Shown one piece after another: positions 14,401 through 22,970 of a stretch of 35,077 bases of DNA. The DNA is taken from assembly GCA_017883235.1 (NCBI GenBank), contig JADGNY010000073.1:1-35077 (forward strand). Reading direction: 5' to 3'. Numbering within the stretch: position 1 is the stretch's first letter; every line of letters starts with the position of its first letter. The notes beneath the pieces were generated by a model, which was given only the letters and a program-made list of their open reading frames with translations, ran no database searches and had not been told where the DNA came from. The position numbers and the translations under genes were made by a program. This DNA comes from Thermoanaerobaculia bacterium (lineage in GTDB: Bacteria; Acidobacteriota; Thermoanaerobaculia; Gp7-AA8).

Positions 14401-14994
14401 CTAGTACTGAACGCGCGCTGCATCGAACGTGTCGCGGTTCTCCCACGAGCCGTTCACGCTGATGTGATCGCCAGCCCGGGTTCGCCAGACATTCACCGAG
14501 TGCTTCGTGTCCATGGTGCGGACGTCGACTTTCACCGGCACGCCGGAGGCGTCATCGCGGATGGTCACGAAGTTCAGCCGGCGATTGACGCTCATGACCG
14601 TTCCGCTCAACCATCCGTTGGAGCCGAACGGCACTCCCCGGTACGTCGGATCGCTTGTGTAGGTAGGCTCCCCGGGGAAGGCGATGAAGTCCGCGTTCAC
14701 CGTATCGCCATTCACGACGCCGCCGATGCGGACGACGGCACCGATGCGGATGTCGCGGTCGCGAATCGTCGCCATCGGGACGAAATACGCGTAGCTGCCG
14801 TGGTTGAGAACGACCTTGTACTGATCGCCCTCGCGGCTCATGGCGGTGATCTCACCCTGCGTAGAGATGCGATCAGCCCGGTAGTGATACTCAGTATTCT
14901 GTGGTTGAGGCGCCGCGAACGCCGCGGAGCTCAGCAGCAATGCCAGACCACTGGCCGCCGCCAGCGGCGCAAACGAATTTTTGATGCTCTTCAT
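14401..14994 (-). CDS. Secreted protein with two OB-like beta domains, paralogue 1
   Basis: The product is 197 aa. ATG 14994 follows GGAGG at 5 nt. A Sec signal (KSIKNSFAPLAAASG, LALLLSSAAFAA) precedes two beta-rich segments: ISTQGEITAMSREGDQY and LSGTVMSVNRRLNFVTIRDD...VKVDVRTM...AGDHISVNGSW, DTFDAARVQ. The pattern GTV.S......V...VDVR...GD..SV.G....TF.A..V is shared with the protein at 19493-20122. DUF5666-like periplasmic OB-fold proteins are the nearest thing I know; function unknown. It is divergent from the efflux operon. Confidence 0.75.
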   Translation of the reverse strand: MKSIKNSFAPLAAASGLALLLSSAAFAAPQPQNTEYHYRADRISTQGEITAMSREGDQYKVVLNHGSYAYFVPMATIRDRDIRIGAVVRIGGVVNGDTVNADFIAFPGEPTYTSDPTYRGVPFGSNGWLSGTVMSVNRRLNFVTIRDDASGVPVKVDVRTMDTKHSVNVWRTRAGDHISVNGSWENRDTFDAARVQY

Positions 14995-15223
14995 AGAGTC
15001 CTCCTTATGGATAACGTCTGACTTCACCGAATACCAATGGCAAGTACGCTGCCAATCGCAGGCTTGAAGGCGTGCTGATCCGGTCTCATTTGATCGAAAA
15101 GAACGAATCATCGACCGGGCGTCGTGAAGGTTTCAAGGCTGCATGCTGGTTCACCGACGGAAGAATTCGTTCCACCGACGCGTGAGCGCGTCTCCATCTC
15201 GCCTGACTCTATAATCCCGCGCG

Positions 15224-16345
15224 ATGAAAAAGCGGATGTTTGTCATGCTCGCTATCGTGATCGCCTTTATCGCGGTCATCGGCCTGGTCAAGTACCTGCA
15301 GATCAAGAAGGCCATCGCGCAGGGATCTTCGTATCGGCCGCCTCCCGAGGCGGTGACGACGATCGTGGCGACGTCGGAGGAATGGAGCGCCACGCTGCAG
15401 GCCATCGGGACCGTGGCGGCGGTGAATGGCGTCACCATCAGCGCCGACCTTCCCGGCGTCGTCGGCCAGATCCGCATCGACTCCGGGCGGCCGGTACGCA
15501 AGGGAGACGTGCTCGTGATGCTTGATGCCAGGCAGGAGCGGGCCCAGCTCGCCTCGGCCGAGGCACAGTTGAATCTCGATCGGGTCAACCTGGAGCGGCA
15601 GAAAGGCATGCTGGCGGCGCAGATCATCCCGCAGGCGATGTATGACACCGCGGCGGCACAGTTCAAACAGTCCGACGCGAAAGTGGCCGAGCTCCGGGCG
15701 ACTATCGAGCGCAAGATCATTCGCGCTCCCTTCGACGGGGTGCTCGGCATCCGTCAGATCAACCTCGGGCAATACCTCGCCGGCGGTGCGCCGGTCGTTT
15801 CGCTGCAGTCGCTGCGCCCGGCCTACGTGAACTTCAGCGTACCGCAGCAGGAGATCGGGCATCTCGTCATCGGCTCGCCCATCCAGGCGACGGCCGACAA
15901 CGGCACGATCGAGGCAGGCAAAGTCACGGCGTTCGAAGGCGTCATCGAAGAAGCGACGCGCAACGGCAAGGTGCAGGCCTCCTTCCCCAACAGCGACGGA
16001 AAGCTCCATCCCGGCATGTTTGTCGAGGCGCGTTTCGCCCACGGCGCGCCGACGATGGCCGTCACCCTTCCTGTCTCCTCGGTCAGCTATGCGCCGTTCG
16101 GCAATTCCGTCTTCATCGTCGAGGACGTAAAGGGACCGGACGGCAAGACGTTCCGCGGCGTACGCCAGCAATTCGTGAAGCTCGGCGACACGCGCGGCGA
16201 TCAGGTGGCCGTGCTCACCGGCGTGAAGCCCGGCGAAGAAGTGGTGACCTCGGGCGTATTCAAGCTGCGGCCGGGTGCGGCCGTGGTGGTGAACAACGCC
16301 GTACAGCCGGGCAACAGCGCCAAGCCCCGGCCGGAAGACAGCTAA
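15224..16345 (+). CDS. RND efflux periplasmic adaptor (membrane fusion protein)
   Basis: The product is 373 aa. An N-terminal membrane anchor (FVMLAIVIAFIAVIGLV, 6-22) is followed by the lipoyl half-motif (PGVVGQIRIDSGRPVRKGDVL), a coiled-coil hairpin (RAQLASAEAQLNLDRVNLERQ), the second lipoyl half (IRAPFDGVLGIRQINLGQYL), a beta-barrel, and the membrane-proximal domain (GVKPGEEVVTSGVFKL). This is the full architecture of MexE/AcrA-type adaptors that link an inner-membrane RND pump to an outer-membrane channel. Its TAA overlaps the ATG of the permease (TAATG). No TolC-like gene is nearby, so the channel must be encoded elsewhere. Confidence 0.95.
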   Translation: MKKRMFVMLAIVIAFIAVIGLVKYLQIKKAIAQGSSYRPPPEAVTTIVATSEEWSATLQAIGTVAAVNGVTISADLPGVVGQIRIDSGRPVRKGDVLVMLDARQERAQLASAEAQLNLDRVNLERQKGMLAAQIIPQAMYDTAAAQFKQSDAKVAELRATIERKIIRAPFDGVLGIRQINLGQYLAGGAPVVSLQSLRPAYVNFSVPQQEIGHLVIGSPIQATADNGTIEAGKVTAFEGVIEEATRNGKVQASFPNSDGKLHPGMFVEARFAHGAPTMAVTLPVSSVSYAPFGNSVFIVEDVKGPDGKTFRGVRQQFVKLGDTRGDQVAVLTGVKPGEEVVTSGVFKLRPGAAVVVNNAVQPGNSAKPRPEDS

Positions 16346-19300
16346 TGAAAATCACCGATCTCTTCGTCCGCCGGCCCGTGCTGGCGATGGTGGTCAATCT
16401 GGTGATCCTCATCGCCGGCCTGCAGGCCATCCGCTCGCTCACCGTCCGGCAGTTCCCGCGCAGCGATATGGCCAACGTCGTGGTGTCTACCGCCTACGTC
16501 GGCGCGAATGCCGATCTGGTGCGCGGATTCATCACCGCCCCACTCGAGCGCGTCATCGCCGGCGCTGACGGCATCGACTTCCTCGAGTCGTCCAGCGCCC
16601 AGGGCGTCAGCACCATCACCGTCCACCTCAAGCTCAACTACGACACCAACGCCGCGCTCACGCAGATCCAATCGAAAGTTGCGCAAGTCCGCAATCAGCT
16701 TCCACCCGAAGCCGAGGCACCGATCATCGATCTGCAGACGAGCGACAGCCAGTTTGCCGCCGCCTACCTCGGCTTCTCCTCGAAAGATCTCGATCAGAAC
16801 CAGATCACCGACTACCTCACGCGCGTCGTGCAGCCGAAGCTGAGCGCCATCAGCGGGGTGCAGCGCGCGGATATCTTCGGCGACCGTACCTTTGCCATGC
16901 GCGTCTGGCTGAAGCCGGACAAGATGGCCGCCCTCGGCATTTCCCCGTCGATGGCGCACGACGCGCTGGCGGCCAACAACTATCTCTCCGCTCTCGGCCG
17001 CACCAAGGGATCGATGACCTCGGTCAACCTGGTGGCCAACACGAGTCTCCAGACCGTCGACGAGTTCAAACAACTCGTGGTGAAGGAGCAGAACGGAACC
17101 GTCGTCCGCCTCGGCGACATCGCCGACGTCGTTCTCGGCGCGGAAACGTACGACCAGGAAGTCAGCTTCAACGGCGAGACCGCCGTCTTCATCGGCATCT
17201 TCGTGCTCCCCACCGCCAACACGCTCGACGTGATGAAAGACGTGCGCGAGGCCATGCCCGAGATCCAGGCGCAGTTGCCGGCCGGGATGAAAGGCGGCGT
17301 GCCCTACGACTCATCGGCCTACATCCAGAACGCCATCGACGAGGTGCTCAAGACCCTGACCGAGACGCTGGTCATCGTCGTCCTGGTCATCTTCCTGTTC
17401 CTCGGATCGGTGCGCGGCGTGATCATCCCTGTCGTCGCCGTCCCGATCTCCCTCATCGGCGCTGTCCTGTTGATGCTGGTCTTCGGTTTCACCATCAACC
17501 TGCTCACGCTGCTGGCCATCGTGCTCTCGGTAGGACTGGTCGTCGACGATGCCATCGTCATGGTGGAGAACATCGAGCGCCATCTGCACATGGGCAAGAC
17601 GCCCATCCAGGCGGCCACCGACGCCGCGCGCGAGCTGGTGGCGCCGATCATCGCCATGACCATCACCCTGGCCGCGGTCTACACGCCCGTGGCCTTGCAG
17701 GGCGGCCTGACCGGCTCTCTCTTCCGCGAGTTTGCCTTCACGCTCGCCGGCGCGGTGATCATCTCCGGCTTCGTGGCCCTGACGCTCTCGCCGATGATGG
17801 GATCGAAGCTTCTGCGCGCCGGTGACACGGAGCGCGGTTTCGCCGGATGGATCAATGCCCGCTTCGACCGCCTTCGCGACCGTTACACGCGATCACTGGC
17901 CGGAACGCTCAACTACCGTCCCGTCGTGCTGACGCTGTGGGTGATCGTGGTCGCGCTGATCTTTCCGTTCTACATGTTCTCGCAGAAGGAACTGGCGCCA
18001 GCCGAGGATCAGAGTTTCATCTTCGGGATCATTCAGGCGGCGGCGAACTCGACGATCGAACAGACCAAGCTTTTCGCCACGCAGATCGACAAGGTCTTCC
18101 GCTCGTTCCCCGAGACCCAGTCCACGTTCGAGGTCATCTTCCCGACGGGCGGGTTCAGCGGCGTGGTCGCCAAGCCCTACAACGAGCGAAAGAAAAGCAC
18201 GGCCGATCTGGTCGTCGAAGCCTCGGCGGCCGTGTCGAAGATCCCCGGCATCCGCGCCATCGAGCTCGTCCCTCCGTCTCTGCCTGGCAATCAGGGTCTC
18301 CCGGTCGATTTCGCCATCGTCTCCACCGCCGAGCCGGCGCAGCTTGCCGAATTCGCGAACCAGCTCGTGGGGAAGGCGTTCACCAGCGGGAAGTTCATGT
18401 TCGCCGACACCGATTTGAAGTTCGATCAGCCGCAGGCCCGCGTGGTGTTCGACCGCGACAAACTTCGATCCCAGGGCGTCGACCTGACGCAGGCCGGACG
18501 CGATCTCTCCGTCCTCCTCGGCGGTAACTACGTCAACCGGTTCAGCATCCAGGGCCGCAGCTACAAAGTCATTCCGCAGGTGAAGCGCAGCGAGCGCCTC
18601 ACGCCGGAACAGCTCACGCAGATGTACATCACCGGCGGGAACGGCACCCTGGTTCCGCTGTCGACGTTCGCCACGCTGCAGACCTCGACCGAGCCGCGCG
18701 AGCTGAAGCGCTTCCAGCAGCTCAACGCCGTGCGCATCCAGGGGGCGATCCCGCCCGGCGTCTCGCTCGACTCCGCGCTCACCTATCTGGAGGATGAAGC
18801 GAAGAAGATCCTTCCGCGCGGATACACCATCGACTACGCCGGTGAGTCGCGGCAACTGCGCACCGAGGGGACGAAGTTCCTCGGCGTCTTCGTGCTCTCG
18901 GCGATCCTGATCTACCTCGTGCTGGCGGCGCAGTTCGAGAGCTTCCGCGATCCGTTCATCATCCTGGCCGGCTCCGTGCCACTGGCACTTTCCGGCTCGC
19001 TGCTCTTCTCATTCCTCGGTTTGACCTCGATCAATATCTACAGCCAGGTCGGTTTGATCACGCTGGTCGGGCTGGTATCGAGGAACGGCATCCTCATCGT
19101 TCAATTCGCGAATCACCTGCAGCAGACCGGCAAGGACAAGCTCAGCGCGGTCATCGAAGCCGCGGGCACGCGGCTCCGCCCGATCCTGATGACGACTGCC
19201 GCCACCGTCATGGGACATCTCCCGCTGGTCTTCGCACGCGGTCCCGGCGCCGGCGCCCGCAACAGCATCGGCATCATGCTGGTGACCGGAATGATCATCG

Positions 19301-19422
19301 GCACCTGCTTCACCCTCTTCGTCGTCCCGTCGATCTATGTCCTGGTGGCGCGGTCGCACAAGCGTCTCGAGCAGCCTCAAGAGGATGCCGCGGCCACCCT
19401 GGAGCCGGCGACCGCAGGGTGA
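16345..19422 (+). CDS. RND efflux permease (HAE1 family)
   Basis: The product is 1025 aa, standard length. It opens MKITDLFVRRPVLAMVVNLV. It has the porter repeats, TM4 GLVVDDAIVMVENIERH with the paired proton-relay Asp, FREFAFTLAGAVIISGFVAL, and the second-half TM10 GLVSRNGILIVQFAN, where the position of the usual relay Lys is Arg. It pumps drugs or other amphiphiles out using the proton gradient, as a trimer in the inner membrane. It is translationally coupled to the adaptor. The Lys-to-Arg difference is within what MexF/Mdt-like pumps could tolerate but is worth noting. Substrate cannot be predicted. Confidence 0.95.
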   Translation: MKITDLFVRRPVLAMVVNLVILIAGLQAIRSLTVRQFPRSDMANVVVSTAYVGANADLVRGFITAPLERVIAGADGIDFLESSSAQGVSTITVHLKLNYDTNAALTQIQSKVAQVRNQLPPEAEAPIIDLQTSDSQFAAAYLGFSSKDLDQNQITDYLTRVVQPKLSAISGVQRADIFGDRTFAMRVWLKPDKMAALGISPSMAHDALAANNYLSALGRTKGSMTSVNLVANTSLQTVDEFKQLVVKEQNGTVVRLGDIADVVLGAETYDQEVSFNGETAVFIGIFVLPTANTLDVMKDVREAMPEIQAQLPAGMKGGVPYDSSAYIQNAIDEVLKTLTETLVIVVLVIFLFLGSVRGVIIPVVAVPISLIGAVLLMLVFGFTINLLTLLAIVLSVGLVVDDAIVMVENIERHLHMGKTPIQAATDAARELVAPIIAMTITLAAVYTPVALQGGLTGSLFREFAFTLAGAVIISGFVALTLSPMMGSKLLRAGDTERGFAGWINARFDRLRDRYTRSLAGTLNYRPVVLTLWVIVVALIFPFYMFSQKELAPAEDQSFIFGIIQAAANSTIEQTKLFATQIDKVFRSFPETQSTFEVIFPTGGFSGVVAKPYNERKKSTADLVVEASAAVSKIPGIRAIELVPPSLPGNQGLPVDFAIVSTAEPAQLAEFANQLVGKAFTSGKFMFADTDLKFDQPQARVVFDRDKLRSQGVDLTQAGRDLSVLLGGNYVNRFSIQGRSYKVIPQVKRSERLTPEQLTQMYITGGNGTLVPLSTFATLQTSTEPRELKRFQQLNAVRIQGAIPPGVSLDSALTYLEDEAKKILPRGYTIDYAGESRQLRTEGTKFLGVFVLSAILIYLVLAAQFESFRDPFIILAGSVPLALSGSLLFSFLGLTSINIYSQVGLITLVGLVSRNGILIVQFANHLQQTGKDKLSAVIEAAGTRLRPILMTTAATVMGHLPLVFARGPGAGARNSIGIMLVTGMIIGTCFTLFVVPSIYVLVARSHKRLEQPQEDAAATLEPATAG

Positions 19423-19492
19423 GAATGAGCAGATCCAATGTGGCCCCGCGTTTGCGATACAGAAGTCAGCACCAAGAAAAGGAGCCACATCT

Positions 19493-20122
19493 ATGTTCAA
19501 GACAAACGTTTTCGCACGAAACATCGCTTTGGCAGGAGCGGTCACGCTTCTGCTTGCATCATCCGCATTTGCCCAGAGTGACAACTACGGGAGGGGTGAG
19601 CGTTCCGCCGACCGCGACTTCACCAATCGCGTCGTGGAAGGGACGATCTTATCCGCCGAGCAGACTCGTTTTGGCGAGCACATTCGCTTGACGAGCGACA
19701 TGGATCTGGTCGTTCCCAACTCGGTCCTGGCAACCACTCAGGGACGGCGTTATCAGATCTCCCTGCTGCAGCCCGGTGACGTCGTCCGCATGACTGTTTC
19801 CAGCCGCGAAAGCGACGGCCGTGACACGCGCGTCCGCTCGTTCGAGCTACTGCGCTCTGGCAACGGCAATCGTGACAACGATGGATACAACAACGAGCGC
19901 AACCTGAACGGTACGGTCGTCTCGTTCGACCGGCGTGGGCGTGTCATGGTGCTGCAGACAGACAGCAGCCGTACGATCAACGTCGACGTCCGATCCTACG
20001 ACGGCCGCCGTTTCCGCCGCGGGGACCGCGTCAGCGTCTCCGGCCGGATGGACCGCGACCGCGGCACATTCGTCGCCGCCGGTGTTCGGATCGTTGACCG
20101 CGATAACCGCGACAACCGCTAG
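19493..20122 (+). CDS. Secreted protein with OB-like domains, paralogue 2
   Basis: The product is 209 aa. GGAG lies about 9 nt upstream of ATG 19493. A Sec signal (NIALAGAVTLLLASSAFAQ) precedes an Arg/Asp/Asn-rich protein containing FTNRVVEGTILSAEQTRFGEH and LNGTVVSFDRRGRVMVLQTD...NVDVRSY...GDRVSVSGRM...GTFVAAGVRI. The second half aligns with paralogue 1 at 14401-14994. It lies 70 nt after the RND permease and may be read from the same transcript; an intrinsic terminator follows. A cell-envelope role is inferred. Confidence 0.75.
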   Translation: MFKTNVFARNIALAGAVTLLLASSAFAQSDNYGRGERSADRDFTNRVVEGTILSAEQTRFGEHIRLTSDMDLVVPNSVLATTQGRRYQISLLQPGDVVRMTVSSRESDGRDTRVRSFELLRSGNGNRDNDGYNNERNLNGTVVSFDRRGRVMVLQTDSSRTINVDVRSYDGRRFRRGDRVSVSGRMDRDRGTFVAAGVRIVDRDNRDNR

Positions 20123-20154
20123 GACCACATCGTAAACAGTTTCAACCATGGAGA

Positions 20155-20191
20155 AACGCTGGAAGGCATCCACCTTCCGGCGTTTTTCTTT
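20155..20191 (+). terminator. Intrinsic terminator
   Basis: A 12-bp stem (20155-20166 / 20173-20184, one G-T pair) with a 6-nt loop is followed by TTTTTCTTT. It ends the efflux/secreted-protein transcript and is the clearest Rho-independent terminator in the window. Confidence 0.9.
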
Positions 20192-20322
20192 GGCACCCGT
20201 CGATTGCCGGGCAGGATTCACGACCATTTGTGATGCGGCGCGCATTTGCTTCACGGAGCGGCGGGTACGATGGCGGCGGTTTGTCTGCATTCACCGGCGA
20301 TCTGCCGAAACGAGGATCTCAT

Positions 20323-21789
20323 TTGAGTTCTGTATCGTCGTCGAACGTCATTCCTTCCGTCGCAAATCCTGCAAAATCTCTCCGCATCGGGGTCCTCGGT
20401 GCCATCGGCACCATGGACCCGCGCGATTCCGGAGACACCATCACCGGTCTGATCCTCGGCCAGATTTTCGAGACGGCCTACGCCATGACCGCTTCCGGAA
20501 GCCTGGAGCCGGCTCTTTTCTCTGAATCCCTTCGAAAGGATCGGGATGGGCCGCAGCCGGTCTATTCGGCCCCGGTAACTCCCGGCATCGTGTTCTCCGA
20601 CGGGACCGAGCTCACCGCGGAGCTCGCGGCGAGCTCGCTGGCAAAAGCGGGGGCGTTGCGTGGACGCGCCACGGTCTCTTCCCGCGACGGCCGGGTCATC
20701 TTCACGATGAGCAGCCCCAGTCCGCGCTTCGAGAATGTTCTCAGCCAGTGGAACACCGGTATCGTCCTCGATCGCCAGGGAGTGTTCTTCGGTACCGGCC
20801 CGTATCGCCTGGCGCCGGGCACCACCATGCAAACGATCAAGGATTCCGGAGCGGCGCGCCTGGAACGCAATCACAGGTACCGCGGAAACGCGGTCAGCGA
20901 CGAGCTCCTGTTCGTCATTTATCCCACCGAGGCCGATGGAACGCCGAAGAAGCTGATCGATGCGGCCAAGCAAGGTGAGATCGATCTCACCCTGAACCTG
21001 TCGGTGAATGACGTCGTGCGGCACGGCCTCTCCGGCTTTCAGCCGATGATGCAGCCGGGAAACTCGACCGGGATCCTCTTCTTCAACAACGAGAGGCAGA
21101 TCTTTCGCGACGCCAGCCTCCGGCGCGCCATCCAGCACGCCATCGATCCGATCCCCATCGCCGAGATCTCCTACGAGAAAAACCACTTCGCCTTTCTGGC
21201 TGGTGATCTCATCCCTCCGCTCATGGGCAAGGCCGGCGGCTCGACGGAGGTGCGTGACCGCGAGCTGCTGCGCAGGCATCCCGCCAAACCGGCCAGCCTC
21301 ACGCTGATCGTCCCCTGGATTCCCCGCCCTTATCTGCCGAAGCCGATTCCGGTGGCGCAGGAGATCGCCCGGCAGCTCGGCGCGTATGGCATCCAGGTGA
21401 AACTGCTGGAGACGAAGAGCAGCGAGCACTACCACCGCTCCCTGGCCGTCGGCGACTACGACATGAGCATCGGAGGATGGGTTGCCGACAACCCCGACCC
21501 CGCCGAGTTCTACCAGTCGTTGCTCTCCTCCGCCCAGGTCTCGACGGGCAGTCAATACCTCACCAACCAGGCCCGCTGGAAAAGCGCGGAGACGGATGCC
21601 GCGCTCGCCGCCTACCGCCTCGATCCTTCCCCCGCAAACCGCAAAATGATCTCGGCCATGATCGAGCGCGAGGCCATTCTCATCCCGCTGATCTATGGCG
21701 CATCGACGGCAATCCGCAGCCGCAAGGTAAAGAATTTTCCGATCACCCCGTCCGGCCATGTGGCTTTTGCGGATGTTGGGATGTTTTGA
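20323..21789 (+). CDS. Family 5 extracellular solute-binding-like protein without signal peptide
   Basis: The product is about 488 aa from TTG 20323, which has GAGG 6 nt upstream; the open frame continues to 20230 but its extra residues are not signal-like. Features of SBP family 5 (oligopeptide/nickel type) are present: SLRIGVLGAIGTMDPRDSGDTITGLI, PGIVFSDGTELTAELAASSL, GTGPYRLAPG, IFRDASLRRAIQHAIDP, DYDMSIGGWVADNPDPAEFY. The usual lipobox or Sec signal is absent and no ABC permease or ATPase genes adjoin. It may be a cytoplasmic sensor-type member or have lost its signal. Isolated by a terminator upstream and repeats downstream. Confidence 0.8.
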   Translation: MSSVSSSNVIPSVANPAKSLRIGVLGAIGTMDPRDSGDTITGLILGQIFETAYAMTASGSLEPALFSESLRKDRDGPQPVYSAPVTPGIVFSDGTELTAELAASSLAKAGALRGRATVSSRDGRVIFTMSSPSPRFENVLSQWNTGIVLDRQGVFFGTGPYRLAPGTTMQTIKDSGAARLERNHRYRGNAVSDELLFVIYPTEADGTPKKLIDAAKQGEIDLTLNLSVNDVVRHGLSGFQPMMQPGNSTGILFFNNERQIFRDASLRRAIQHAIDPIPIAEISYEKNHFAFLAGDLIPPLMGKAGGSTEVRDRELLRRHPAKPASLTLIVPWIPRPYLPKPIPVAQEIARQLGAYGIQVKLLETKSSEHYHRSLAVGDYDMSIGGWVADNPDPAEFYQSLLSSAQVSTGSQYLTNQARWKSAETDAALAAYRLDPSPANRKMISAMIEREAILIPLIYGASTAIRSRKVKNFPITPSGHVAFADVGMF

Positions 21790-21840
21790 TTGAGCTGATG
21801 TCAGCCCACGCCACCCATCGAGCAGTACTGCATTGAACCA

Positions 21841-22000
21841 CTTGCCACTCTGTTTCGTCGCCACTCTGACTCGTCGCCACTCTGACTCGCCGCCACTCTG
21901 ACTCGCCGCCACTCTGACTCGTCGCCACTCTGACTCGTCGCCACTCTGACTCGTCGCCACTCTGACTCGTCGCCACTCTGACTCGTCGCAACTCTGTCCC
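21841..22000. repeat. 16-bp tandem repeat, ten units
   Basis: Eight clean units of GTCGCCACTCTGACTC (21857-21984, with T/C variation at position 2) are flanked by a degenerate unit on each side. A 16-bp period shifts the frame, so ORFs across it give repetitive low-complexity peptides and are not genes. It lies 50 nt after the solute-binding gene. Confidence 0.95.
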
Positions 22001-22010
22001 GGTCAGAACC

Positions 22011-22066
22011 CCTTCTCCCCCCGCGGGTTTTTGCGGGGGGAGAAGGTGCCGAAGGCGGATGAGGGG
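22011..22066. repeat. REP-like hairpin element, copy 1
   Basis: A 14-bp perfect stem CCTTCTCCCCCCGC / GCGGGGGGAGAAGG with an 8-nt loop is followed by a tail containing GGCGGATGAGGGG. The same stem-plus-tail occurs inverted at 22167-22226 and at 34936-35000. Confidence 0.85.
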
Positions 22067-22166
22067 GGCGTGCTCGCGGAATGTGCGATCTATGGTCCGA
22101 GATCGATTGAAGGCGTCGCATAGAGTTGCCATTCAGCTCGCGCGCGCGAATGACGGACGCGTAAAG

Positions 22167-22226
22167 CGCCCCCTCATCCGCCTGTCGGCACCTTCTCCCC
22201 CAGCCGAAAAGCGCTGGGGGAGAAGG
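22167..22226. repeat. REP-like hairpin element, copy 2 (inverted)
   Basis: Tail CCCCTCATCCGCC is followed by stem CCTTCTCCCCCAGC / GCTGGGGGAGAAGG. It is a mirror of copy 1, so the two flank a 100-bp spacer. It directly abuts the truncated S41-like fragment. Confidence 0.85.
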
Positions 22227-22228
22227 GC

Positions 22229-22531
22229 CACCTCTTCGTTCTGATCGGCCCGCAAACGTTCTCCGCCGCCATGGCCAACGCCGCTCATTTCCGCCAGATG
22301 ACCGAGGCCACGCTGGCCGGAAGAACGATCGGCGAGAACCCGAACAGCTACCAGGAGCCGCGCGAATTCACGCTCCCCCATTCAAAGCTCACCGTCCGCT
22401 ATTCGACGAAGCTCTACGAGTTCAACAGAGGTGGCGAAAACGCGATCCACGCCGACCACGAGATTGTCGTCACGTGGGAGGAGTACAAGGCGGGGAGGGA
22501 TCCGGTGATGGAGTGGGTGGTGGGGCGGTGA
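22229..22531 (+). pseudogene. C-terminal fragment of an S41-like peptidase
   Basis: The frame is open from the REP stem onward: HLFVLIGPQTFSAAMANAAHFRQ, then ATLAGRTIGENPNSYQEP, FTLPHSKLTVRYSTKLYEF, ending DPVMEWVVGR. The (I/L)GPxTFSAAMxN segment carries the Ser in the position of the S41 (tail-specific/C-terminal processing) nucleophile. Downstream text matches the ends of S41-like proteins. The first several hundred residues are missing; the break coincides exactly with the REP hairpin, so it is a remnant. Confidence 0.72.
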
Positions 22532-22572
22532 GGACCTGCGAGAGCCTGCCGTCGCAAGCCGAGGACCGATGT

Positions 22573-22596
22573 GGCACAGACACTCTTGTCTGTGCC
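22573..22596. repeat. Dispersed palindrome, copy 2
   Basis: GGCACAGACA arms around CTCT, as at 777-798, extended by one G/C pair. Confidence 0.8.
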
Positions 22597-22650
22597 CCGG
22601 CCGGAGCCGCCCGTCCCTGAGGGCTTGCGATCTTGAGTGTGGCGAGACCC

Positions 22651-22674
22651 GGCACAGACAAGAGTGTCTGTGCC
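22651..22674. repeat. Dispersed palindrome, copy 3 (inverted)
   Basis: This is the exact reverse complement of copy 2, 54 nt away. Copies 2 and 3 form a BIME-like inverted pair. Confidence 0.8.
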
Positions 22675-22691
22675 CTCGAGACCGGGAGGCC

Positions 22692-22845
22692 GTTAACCCG
22701 CATTTCTCACAGTCTTTTTGAAGTACTTGCGACTCCCTTCGTCGAGAGTCCTTCTCCCCCAGCTGAAAAGCGCTGGGGGAGAAGGCTCTCGACGAGTAAC
22801 AGGGTGGCGACGATTCCGGTGAGAGTGTGAGAAATGCGGGTTAAC
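22692..22845. mobile_element. 154-bp MITE-like element with 19-bp terminal inverted repeats
   Basis: The left end GTTAACCCGCATTTCTCAC and the right end GTGAGAAATGCGGGTTAAC are perfect inverted repeats of 19 bp. Inside are CGTCGAGAG / CTCTCGACG and a central 14-bp REP-type stem CCTTCTCCCCCAGC / GCTGGGGGAGAAGG. The left inner arm is diverged. There is no coding capacity. A half copy lies at 34777-34868. No target-site duplication was convincingly identified. Confidence 0.75.
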
Positions 22846-22970
22846 AGCCTCCCTGGAGATCGGACGTTACGATGCCGCGATAGCGGCTCAAGAGGGTAGA
22901 CAGGGGTGTGAGCGCTGTTTGCGAGCACCCCTGGTCTGCGTTGTCTTTTGAAAGCGTGCCGCGTTCGCAG

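Noticed and set aside
17893-18855. 320-codon open frame antisense to the RND permease
   Set aside because: It is a mirror of a strongly conserved coding frame, with Arg/Asp/Gly-rich composition typical of antisense frames.
20251-21960. 569-codon open frame antisense to the solute-binding gene
   Set aside because: It is a shadow of a GC-rich gene; its N-terminus is just the 16-bp tandem repeat and it resembles no family.
21841-22000. Possible CRISPR array (16-bp repeats)
   Set aside because: Units are contiguous with no unique spacers, and no cas genes are in the window.
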